Below, one piece after another: positions 55,024 through 64,000 of a DNA stretch of 64,000 bases. Position numbers and translations under genes: made by a program. Every line of letters begins with the position of its first letter. The first letter of the stretch is position 1. The stretch covers positions 240,764,750-240,828,749 of the forward strand of contig CATIUR010000001.1 in NCBI GenBank assembly GCA_949592205.1, written 5' to 3'. The notes beneath the pieces are model-generated. The model worked only from the letters and a program-made list of their open reading frames with translations. It searched no databases and was not told where the DNA came from. Source of the DNA: Helichrysum umbraculigerum (lineage: Eukaryota > Streptophyta > Magnoliopsida > Asterales > Asteraceae).

Positions 55024-57675
55024 AGGTGTTCCCTGAGGTGTTCAAAGAAATTCAAGTTAGGACATATGGGTGGATTTCGGTTAGAGATAAAAATGCAAAG
55101 ATTCTATGGGATGAGTGGAAAAAGTGTCCTACTGGTCAACTATAAATTTGCTCAGTTCGGTTATGCTTTTGTATATTGTTTCCAGGACAGTTGAGGTTTC
55201 CAGCTTTTGTTTTTAGTTTTACATTTTGAAGCTTTTCTGCGGGTCTTCTTGCCAGGTGCAAAATGAGGGTCAAGAGGGTCATATCTGTTTGTTTTCTGGT
55301 TGGCTCAAGTGGTTGTGTAGGGTCAGTGTACGCTTGTTTTTGCTTGTTCCCAGTAGCCATTTGGTTTTAGTCTATATTTCTTGTTTTGTGTTGTTGGAGT
55401 TTCGTCCTTGGTGTTCTGTCTTTTGCTGCTCCCATTTACGTCTTGTAGATGGGATCATTTGCAGCTTTTGTTTTTTTGTTTTATTTTCGTGATGTACTTT
55501 GTTTTTAATGGTAATTTAGTTTACATTATTCCAAAACAATTCAGGGTATGCACCATACTCCTTCATAATACATATACACATATTTGAGTCATACACATTA
55601 TATTTATTTTATTACTAACTTTTAGTACAATGAACTTGTATAATAATTATTATTTTCTGAAAATCATTATTGTTACTAACTTTTGTTTGTATCAATTTTG
55701 TGTTATGTATATCTGATCCCAACAGCATGGAGATGGATCTACAAAATTGTGGTTTGGTTTATTGGACCAAATTTTGACTTCAATCATCTAGCATGTATGG
55801 AGGGCATTCACTTGGTTGTGATACTTGATCACTTCTTCAGCAACGTATGCAAGTCAGATATGATCTTTAACTTTCATTAGGTACAAAAAGTATTTGCTTT
55901 TGATTCTTATTGTTGTTGCTTATATTGGAGAAAAGTTTCGTGTTTTATTTTTGACAAATGTTTGTGGTTGTACAAAACCTAATTTACATTTATAGTTGTG
56001 CTTGTGAGGCACTTGGTTTTACTAAAACAAATAATTAACTTTTAATTGGCTTTTCAAAATTAATTCAATTATTTGAGAGTATACGGTGTCAAATTTAATT
56101 CAATAATTTAAATAGTTTAATGATTTTAAAAATTTGTATGGGTAGTTTATAGAATTGAAATTAAACTTAGAAATTCAATAATTTCAATCTCATGCCATTA
56201 CGAACCAACTACTACAGGGTCTATTAGGTGTGGTAGGAGAGTTAATTGATATGATGCAAGTTGCTTTCCATGGTTGTAGTGTTGTAATTTGCGAGGGGGT
56301 ATTTAGAGGCCATTTTGTTGCTGTTGGAATTTGTAAGTGGGGATTTTTTTTCCTAATAACGGGCATAGAAATTCATGAGAAGTTTTACTTCTACGATTAT
56401 AAAATAGTGGGAAAATCGACCCCTTACACAAATATAAGCTAATTAGTAGTTTATTCTTGGTTCATTATTGATAGAGGTGACAGAGTGAGCAGGTTACTTA
56501 GCTGGTTGTGCAACGGGTTAAAGGTGCTTTAGTCAAAACGAATAATTTAATAGTGTTATCTGAGAATAATCAAGGGCATTAAGAAAGGCTACATAGAAAG
56601 TACAAGGTAGAGATACTACCCACACTTAATTCAGGCCCTAAATATTAATACGTAATCTCTCAAACATGGATTGTCTGTATCTCTCTCGTGCTTCTCTAAT
56701 ATATGTAATCATCATCTTTGTAATAGTAAAGAGTAATAATTTTCTTAATAACGGTCAGTTCACCATTTATGATGATTACTCCATTTGACGTTGGTAAGTT
56801 TGTGACATATTGACCAGTGATTCATTCATGAGCGTACACTGATAGCTTTCATAAATCTTATGATATATGTAGTAGGTTTAGATGATCCAAATAACCAAGT
56901 TGCCATGGTTGTCCAGGAGACTATTAAGCATGCAATCAACCAGGCTGGTCATGTCAAATTTCACAAAAGATTATGGTTATTTATTTTTGTTTGGGTTTCT
57001 ATTAAATCGTAAAGTTCAGCAGCTTATGAGTCGGCTTTTGTGCCTTTGCTTGGCTAATCAAAATGTACTTTCGTGTGAGTTCTTCAAGACATGATTGCAT
57101 ATGTTTAGTTTTTAAAATGGCTCGAACCCGTTCAACTATCAAGTTTCCTATAAATTTCGGTGCAACAATACATGTCATACTATGTAATTTGCTATAGCAT
57201 AAACTTTTCGTGTAAATATGTTATTTATGATAGCTCTTTCTTTATGCAGCTATGGACAATAAAGCACAACAAAGCAAAATGAAGCTTTACAACAGATTAT
57301 TCAAATGTACCTTACTACCTGAATTCTCTAGCATGTGACAACTTACGCTGAAGCTGAAGCGAATCTTCTATCACCTCCCACCAAAGATGCCGCCAAAGAC
57401 GAGAAGGTGTAATTAAACAAACTCATCATATGTATTTTATCAGATTAGATTATATATGTGTAAATTTTGTTTTCATATTGAATGGAAAGTAGTGCTGCAA
57501 AAGATACTTTATTTTGAAGTTAAGTGCGACATAATGGTCTTGTTGAACAGATGCTATATGTTGTTGCTATATTTTGTTGCTATAATTTGTTACTGATATA
57601 ATTTACTGTTTCAAATTACATATAGAACACGACATTTAAATACTATCCAGCCGCATTGCGCGGGTTATATGCTAG

Positions 57676-58584
57676 TTATTATATTATGTCCGTTTGAATT
57701 GATTTAAGTACTCCGTATTGATATATCATGTCTAGTATTCCATATTTCATCTAGAATCTTCAAACTCTTATCCCACCACATTCGCATTTTCATCCACCAT
57801 CAAACATTTGCTAACACCCTACAACTAAAACTGACAATCGACTCAAATGCAATAACAGAAACAAAATATGTAACTATTAAACTCAAATCTGAAACAAAGA
57901 AAATTACAAACTAAACAATTATGACCCCAAAATTAGCTACATGTAATTGTAGCATATTCTCTACATTTCTTGCTTATAAAATTGGCTTTGAATATACTTT
58001 GACTTTTTCTGAAGAAAATAGTTTTCTCGAATTCTCATGTGTAGTTCAATATTTTGGTGAAATTGAAACTAAAATGATATATTTTTTTCTAATTCGGTAT
58101 AATTAACTCATATTAAAAAAAATTTATAGTCTAAATTTGTTATCTTTTTGATATTTTTGTAGCCAAGGAAGCTGCATAGACTTGCAGCCATGTTAAGCCC
58201 TAGAAACTAAATATAAATAGAAAATCCTATGTTATGAAAAGTAAATATGTAATCCAAGCTCACCACTAACTTTGGTCAGTTCAAATCTTCATGTAAAAGC
58301 AATTACTTACCATCACAAAAACCCACTACCACCACTAAAGTTGAAAAAGACCCAAAAAATCATCTAGAAAAATTACTTAATTATAAGTCACAGAAAACTA
58401 CACAAACATTGATTAAAAAAAACAAAAATTTAACAAATCCTCAATAGGGATTTATTTACTTCATATTTCAGATTTATTTTTATTATTAATCTTTTGGACA
58501 GATTCTGTCAACATTATTTAACCAAGGTACCAACAACATTTGAGAAAACTATAGACAATTAAACTGAAAACTAATATAAATCTG
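57676..58584. other. Intergenic, no gene seen
   Basis: AT-rich DNA between the Helitron and the telomere-repeat foldback. No coding signal. Confidence 0.35.
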
Positions 58585-59405
58585 ATATAAGAAACAAGAG
58601 AAGGGATCATGAGAGTACAAGAATTTTATAAAGAATGAAAGTACCAATGGGAGGGTGCCATGTGTACAAAGAGAATACAAAACCCATTTACCCCCTAACT
58701 TAAATATCTCACAAAAGACAAATCGAAAAATTATGAAAATTGCACTATTAGATTCAGCGTTTGATCCTCTTCGATTTGCCGTCCATTAAGACATACTTTC
58801 GACGAAATTTTTTTTCACGTTTTTTGGTGGGTTTTACAATTTACAAACACATGTGTTAAAGTGTTGCGTTTAGGGTTTAGGGTTTGGGGTTTAGGGTTTG
58901 GGTTTTGGGGTTTCGGGAGAAACCTCAAAACCCAAACCCTAAACCCCAAACCCTAAACCCTAAACGCTTTATATAACTCTAAACCCTAAATCTTACTAAA
59001 CCCTAAACCCTAATAAACCCTAAACCCTAAACCCTAATAAACCCTAAACCCTACACCCTACTAATTCCTAAACCCTAATCCCTAAACCCTATACTTAAAT
59101 TAAATGTTTAACCAAATATTTTCACATGTGTTAGCAATTAGTAAAACTCACCAAAAAACGTGGAAAAAAAAATTCGTCGAAAGTATGCCTTAATGGACGG
59201 CAAATCGAAGAGGATTAAATGCTGAATCTAATGGTGCAATTTTCACAATTTTTCAATTTGTCGTTTGTGAGATATTCAAGTTATGGGGTAAATTTGTTTT
59301 TTACATATGGGTATTCTCTTTGTACAGATGGTACACTCCTATTGGTACTTCCATACTTTACAAAAATCATGTACTTACTTGATCTTTTTTCTAAGAAACA
59401 AAGTA
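58585..59405. repeat. Foldback element with telomere-repeat loop
   Basis: The left arm (about 58585-58865) and right arm (about 59100-59405) are reverse complements with roughly 15% mismatch. Shared words include GACGGCAAATCGAAGAGGAT and TTGTGAGATATT. The loop between them (58868-59093) is degenerate TTTAGGG repeat. I found no target duplication, so the exact ends are uncertain. No coding frame. Confidence 0.7.
58868..59093. repeat. Interstitial plant-type telomere repeats in opposed orientation
   Basis: Begins with TTTAGGG/TTTGGGG units, turns at TTTCGGGAGAAACC, then continues as CCCTAAA units, many with TAATAAA spacers. The two halves are complementary and form a hairpin. TTTAGGG is the Arabidopsis-type telomere repeat. 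Confidence 0.85.
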
Positions 59406-60049
59406 TTAGACTATTAAAGACGAAAATCAAACAAAAGAAAATCGTAATATGAAGAACTAATGATCTGAAATCCATTAAAAAAAAACCCCTAAAACTAAAA
59501 CGAAAAATACATCCTAAAATTTAAGTAAAAAGAAAAACTCAACGGTAAAGAGCTATAAAATGATGGATTATTGATAATGAAACTGCAAGGGTGATGTCAT
59601 CTCAATCCAAGAGCTTTTGACGGTGGATGTTTAATTTGAAGAATGAAGAGTAAAATAAATGTACTTACAGAGAAAAAAGGTATGAGAGAGAGAGAATCCG
59701 AATGAATAGAGTAAAAAACGGCCAATGATAAATGAAATAAATGTATTTATTCTTAAACCAACTTATATGTATATTAATGTAGTACAGTATAACACTGAAA
59801 CGGATATATTTGTTGTATATATCAAAAAGTATGTTGTATATTTCAACACCATAAAAAAAAGGTAAATGGCTTTATGGTTACTCCTATATATATTATTTTA
59901 TTTTTTTTATTTTATGGGTACCAAAATCTGATTAAGTCATTCATGCCCTTCAACATATCTTGATTATATCATTTTATCGAGATTTACGATAAAATCGTGA
60001 TAAACCATTTAAAAAATTACCGGCGAGTGACTCCGTCAATTGAAACTAA
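59406..60049. other. Intergenic, no gene seen
   Basis: AT-rich with AG-rich runs near 59680. It ends with the TAA target site of the MITE at 60050. Confidence 0.35.
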
Positions 60050-61090
60050 GGTCCCGTTTGGTTCATAGAATGTTTTTAGATGGAATGGAATCTGTCAAAG
60101 GAATGGAATTTAAAGGAATTGAAATCCAACAGAATATAAATCTGTAACGTGTTTGGTTACCAAAATACGATGGAATCTGAATCTAATTCATAATGATAAA
60201 TTACTAAATTACCCTTTATTATTCTATACAAACTTTGTACTATCAATTTTATTATCCCTTTTAAGACTTCTTATGTACGAGTATCATACCATCATCTATT
60301 TCATCTGTATTCAATTTAATCATAATTTAATCAATATACACAATCACTACTAAATCCATTGAACAACACCCCAAATATCATATGAACCATCGCCATAAAC
60401 CATCGCCAACAACCACTAAATCATACCCATATCACCAACAGATCTGTCCATTCAAACCCTGTTACTACCATCATCAAGATCTATAACCAAATCTTAAAAG
60501 AAAAAAAGATCTTAAATAAATATATTCAAACATAACCCTAGAAACCCCAAATTGAAGAAAGAAGAAGAACACGAAAGAACCAACGACTGTAATTATGTGC
60601 GGCGTTGGACTGTTGTGACGACGGTTGTGTGTATGAAGGTGGATTGGTGCGACGATGGTGTATCCAGCGGTGACCGGTGATATGACGGTTGTGTGCGGCG
60701 GTGAGTAGTGCGATGGTAGTTGCTTGTGGATGCTATTGACGCTGTGGGATTTGGTCCGACGATGACCGGTCCGACGAGGGATATGGGTAGCCGGCCGGAG
60801 ATTATAGGGAGGTGAAAATGTTGATTAAAGACCGATGCAGAGAAATATGAAATATGAAATATGATATGATGTATTTAATTTGAGGGTAATTTTGTAATTG
60901 GAAGATTCAAGGAGTAAATGGAATTAAATTCCTTCACATATCATAAGGAATGAACATTCCGTGAATAAAGGAATGTAAATATTCAGTTGGAATTTGATTC
61001 CTCCAATTTTGACTACCAAACACGACTCAGAATGGAATTGAATTCCAATTCCATCAGAATCCCTCCTGAATCCGTGAGCCAAACAGGCCC
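60050..61090. mobile_element. Tourist-like (PIF/Harbinger) MITE, 1.04 kb
   Basis: Ends GGTCCCGTTTGGTTCA and, from the right, GGGCCTGTTTGGCTCA, the classic GGNCCTGTTTGG tip. TAA duplications at 60047-60049 and 61091-61093. Arms rich in GGAATGGAATT/AATTCCATTCC words form an extended inverted repeat. The centre (60590-60800) is GC-rich with CGACGGTTGTGTG-type repeats but has no transposase frame. Confidence 0.82.
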
Positions 61091-61093
61091 TAA

Positions 61094-61644
61094 GGGATAA
61101 TTTAATGTATCAGATGACTTTTACATGTTAGAATTGCCCATAGAGAATTAACTCATTTTTGCATTTTCTCGTGTAAACTTACATTAAAAAGATAATGTTA
61201 TAAGAAATTATTGCTTTCATTGTATTAGATTAGAAGACACCCGCGCTAAGCGGCGACATTTAAAATATATTATGAATGATGTTAGTATTTCGTCGATTAT
61301 AAAATATACTCATCTAATGATTTTTATGATGGTAACGGAACTTGGTAACGGTTAATGTGAGATAGTAGAGGAATCAAACCATTTAAAATTCTTAAATTCA
61401 TATACTTTTCATAATTCTAATATGGAAGGAGTTTTAATTTATTGATTATGTAATTAATAATAATAATTTACGAGTTAATAAAAAGTGTATAATAGAAATT
61501 TTACATTTTTAAATGGTAAGTTTTGACAAAAAATGTATAAATCCTTTATGATGGTGTTTGATGATTGTTATACAACGGTGCTACACCACATTAGAATCTA
61601 GCTTGTTTGGTTAATCTAAGAAGCAAAAGAATAATTAAACAATT
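61094..61644. other. Intergenic, no gene seen
   Basis: AT-rich. ACCCGCGCTAAGCGGCG at about 61241-61257 resembles a Helitron-type hairpin but has no CTAG end nearby. Confidence 0.35.
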
Positions 61645-63151
61645 TTTTTTTTTTTGAAAGGCAGAAAGATTATATTAACAAACGGCACAATAGCAAGACG
61701 CTAAATGCCACCAAATAACAATACATACACAGGTCTTATATTTTCCCCCTAATTAGTCCAGATCTTAACTGTGAGGATACTAAAAGAGATGAAAAAAACC
61801 TGGGAGAACCCAGGAAAAATCCCCGATAAACTAGAGGCCGAGCCACCGGTTTTCACTCTAGATCGTTTTTGATAGTATCCCATACAGACCTGGACCACCG
61901 TTACACCATATAAGTACATAGCAGACTCTTTATACCCCAAAATAATATGAATTACAATTTAAACTGGCACCAACTTTCCCAAGTTAAGTCGTGTCTTCTC
62001 GCTCTTCCTTTAATCCAAAAGTAAGAGAGACTTTGCATCTCTTCCTTTATCCGTAACCAAGATGGAGCCGACTCCTTAAAGCATGCATCATTTCTCGCTT
62101 TCCATAAACACCAACAGGATGTGAGCATAACAACTTTAATGTATGGGATGTTTCTACTTTCTCCTTTTTCCGCTATGTAATACAAATCTCGAACAGAAAA
62201 GGCAAAGATGGGTGTTAGTTTACACCAAGAGCTAACAAAACACCATAACAAATTAGCTATTTCACATGAGACTAGCAAATGATAAGTAGATTCTTCATGT
62301 TGGTTACAAAGAGAGCAAAGGGAGGATGTAACCTGAATATTTCGTTTAACCAAAGCAACCTTTGTAGGAATTCTATCCATTTCCGCTTTCCAAAAAAATA
62401 AATTAACCTTACCTGGAACCCATTTGCACCATTCATATCGGAAATCATAAGAGCTGACCGAGGCATTGATCATAAGTCTTCGAGCGGAAGCAACAGAGAA
62501 CACTCCGGTTGAATCACCTTTCCAAGTCCAAATATCATTATCCTTTACTATGATTTCCGAGACATCCAGACTGTAACCCGCCAAGTCCCGTTGGACTTTA
62601 CTGATATTTAGCCAGGGACTCAGCAACCCTTTCTTGAATGGGATCAGTGAAGAACTAGCCTTATTCGCATGAATTGATCTAATAGCTTTGCTCCATACTT
62701 TGTTTGTTTCATGATGGAAACGCCACCACCACTTTAAGAGTAAGCTGATATTAGTCTGTTTAAGTGAACCGAGTCCAAGTCCACTCTTCTCCTTTGGTGC
62801 TATTACCTTTTGCCAACAAACCCAATTGATTTTCGATTTGTTCTCAGTTCCACCCCATAAGAAATTCCTTCTGATCTTCTCTAAGCATTCAATCACTTTG
62901 CTTGGAGCTTTAAAGACCGATAAATAGTATACCGGAAGGCTGTCAAGTACTGATTTGATGAGTATTATTCTTCCTGCCATAGATAGATTTTTAGCTTTCC
63001 AGGAGGATAACCGACTCTGAAAAATGTCAATAACTTCTGACCAATTCTTGCATAGGTTCATGTTAGCACCCATTTTGAGACCAAGATACATAAAAGGTAA
63101 TTTGCCCACTTTGCAACCAATCTGATCTGCTACTAAATTAACAGCTCCCGG
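61645..63151 (-). mobile_element. 5'-truncated L1-type LINE
   Basis: A perfect 16-bp target duplication GAATAATTAAACAATT (61629-61644 and 63152-63167) with a T run directly inside its left copy, i.e. the poly(A) tail of a minus-strand insertion. 1.5 kb remain: the C-terminal part of ORF2 and a 3' UTR. 5' truncation is the normal outcome of target-primed reverse transcription. Confidence 0.95.
61952..63150 (-). pseudogene. LINE ORF2 C-terminal part (post-RT region and zinc finger)
   Basis: Open for about 400 codons with no start of its own: the frame enters at the truncation point (GAVNLVADQIGCKVGKLPFM). It continues YLGLKMGANM and SRLSSWKAKNLSMAGRIILI, typical of the region after the RT palm. 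Next is NFLWGGTENKSKINWVCWQK, and then the zinc-binding segment FRYEWCKWVPGKVNLFFWKA with CSLCNQHEESTYHLLVSC. It ends WCQFKL and a stop. Endonuclease and RT catalytic domains are absent, so it is inactive. The open frame indicates a fairly recent insertion. Confidence 0.9.
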
Positions 63152-63167
63152 GAATAATTAAACAATT

Positions 63168-63298
63168 ATTACATGGAAATTTATACCCATAAGAGCTATT
63201 TTCTAGAAGAACTGACTTAATTATTGTATATTGATGATAATTAATAATGTGTATATCTCATTAAATTCATGGTTGTGCATTAAGATATCTGTTAGTTA
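63168..63298. other. Short intergenic gap
   Basis: AT-rich, ending in the TTA target site (63296-63298) of the Harbinger element. Confidence 0.4.
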
Positions 63299-64000
63299 GA
63301 CCACTCCCATCGAGGAGCTTCGGTACCGACGAGATCGACGGCGATGGTACCGGCTCGTCGGTTGCCTCGTCGGTTGGATCCCATCGGTTTGGCGACAAAG
63401 GTGAGGGGGTTCAAGTGGGGCCCACTTTGTTTTTTTTATTCCATTTGACCGTTTGATAAATAAAAAAAATTCCAACGGCATTCTAACCGTTGGTTTTTTT
63501 AAAAAAAATTTTTAAAATCACTTTTTCCACTATAAATACACACTCTCTTTTCCAAACAATTCACACAATTTTCATACACTTTTATACAATTCACACTACA
63601 CATTTTTATAAACTTTTCCACTTTCATATTTTAAAATGTCTTCCGATTCCGATCTTGAAGATTTGCAAGCGCTCAACGACATTTTCGATCCAAATTACGC
63701 TATCAATGTTATTAATGCCATATCCTCCAAATCGTCCGACGAAGAGGTAATTCCGATCCCGAGAGCTCCGCGTTGATACTTTTTCGAGAGATCGTGAAGC
63801 AATGGGCCAACGTTTGTTTTTAGACTACTTTGCCGAGAACCCAACATTTCCTACTGATATCATTCGACGACGTTTTCGGATGAGTAAGCCATTATTTATC
63901 CGTATATGTCAACAAATTATATCATATTCTCAAGTTCCGGTACCGGAATACTTTACATATTTTCATCAACGTATTGACGCAATCGGTAGACCCGGTTTTA
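63299..64000 (+). mobile_element. PIF/Harbinger DNA transposon, left part
   Basis: Starts GACCACTCCCATCGAGGAGC after TTA (63296-63298) and includes a GC-rich subterminal region and a transposase reading frame. The right end is outside the window. Confidence 0.8.
63636..64000 (+). pseudogene. HARBI1/PIF-type transposase, broken, partial
   Basis: ATG 63636 opens MSSDSDLEDLQALNDIFDP and runs to a TGA at about 63774. Directly after it, in another frame, comes FSRDREAMGQRLFLDYFAE and then RRRFRMSKPLFIRICQQI, the N-terminal block of plant PIF transposases (family form: RDREAGHDRLMNDYF and RRRFRMSKxLFLRI). It continues to YFTYFHQRIDAIGRPGF at the window edge. So a nonsense codon (CGA to TGA is the simplest change) and a one-base indel within about 15 bp break the frame. 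The catalytic DDE region would lie beyond the window. An intron at GAG|GTAATT is an unlikely alternative, because the PIPRAPR segment after it still fits the family. Confidence 0.8.

Larger units (their letters stand above)
46900..55530 (+). pseudogene. LINE RT zinc-finger C-terminal fragment, split by element B
   Basis: Before the insertion the frame reads CPWCEEK, then FIKETWIIVFNWWELGW, with an in-frame stop and a frameshift. After it (55029-55143) it continues FKEIQVRTYGWISVRDKN and ends WKKCPTGQL with a stop. These are the zinc-binding (zf-RVT) and terminal parts of plant L1-type ORF2. A T-rich LINE-like 3' tail runs to about 55530. Element B (47203-55023) sits in the middle. Confidence 0.72.
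45876..57675 (+). mobile_element. Non-autonomous Helitron with a nested LTR element
   Basis: The 5' end A|TCTATACCCCTTTATTAA and the 3' end, a CCGC...GCGG hairpin followed by GTTATATG and CTAG|T, match plant Helitrons. Insertion is between A (45875) and T (57676), as expected for rolling-circle insertion without duplication. Without nested element B the Helitron is about 4.0 kb. It has no Rep/helicase frame. It carries a LINE C-terminal fragment and stretches I do not recognise, such as small open frames at 56230-56442 and about 56880-57000. GC-richer sequence at 46090-46260 may be another captured fragment. Confidence 0.72.

Overview
This window is nuclear DNA of a flowering plant. The genes are plant-type and intron-containing: a plastid beta-amylase, a C2-domain protein with a transit-peptide-like start, a CDKG-like kinase and an EMB1-like methyltransferase. 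The noncoding DNA is AT-rich and packed with plant transposons: Tekay-type chromovirus, Pack-MULE, Helitron, PIF/Harbinger, hAT and L1-type LINE. The genes read as eudicot. A family such as Asteraceae is only a guess, because nothing here is diagnostic.

Gene-rich left arm (1-11.8 kb): the 5' exons of a C2-domain gene (minus, running off the left edge); an intronless CDKG-type kinase (2254-3417, plus), probably a retrogene; a complete four-exon BAM1-type beta-amylase (4072-7496, minus) with a TATA box and a G-box upstream; a PIF-like MITE (9035-9665); and a two-exon SAM-dependent methyltransferase (10870-11761, minus).

Nested transposons (12-38 kb): after a MITE (12000-12853) and a 250-bp foldback comes a four-level nest, each level confirmed by target-site duplications (TSDs). 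The outermost is a Pack-MULE (14407-38059, 9-bp TSD TTTAATATA) that carries a GSK3/SHAGGY kinase exon with its splice sites. Into the start of that exon went a noncoding LTR element, 'C' (14749-35511). Into C's interior went an element now reduced to a solo LTR, 'D' (17488-30017, TSD AAAAT). Into D went an 'A' element, a Tekay-type Ty3/gypsy copy (18731-29153, TSD GAGTT) with an open 1469-codon gag-pol whose reverse transcriptase carries Asn at the first catalytic Asp. A dead methyltransferase duplicate (39463-40364) follows; it is the former neighbour of the 11-kb copy.

Right arm (40-64 kb): a possible small acidic protein gene (41741-42028); a hAT MITE and further MITEs; a Helitron (45876-57675) containing a LINE fragment split by a very young, gag-only LTR element 'B' (47203-55023, TSD AGGTG); a foldback whose loop is plant telomere repeat (58585-59405); a Tourist-like MITE (60050-61090); a 5'-truncated LINE with a perfect 16-bp TSD (61645-63151); and the left end of a PIF/Harbinger element with a broken transposase (63299 to the edge).

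How parts relate: B shares its post-primer-site leader with A, so it is probably moved in trans by A-like elements. The MITE at 9035 has the same terminus as the Harbinger element at 63299. All divergence figures below are my own by-eye counts.
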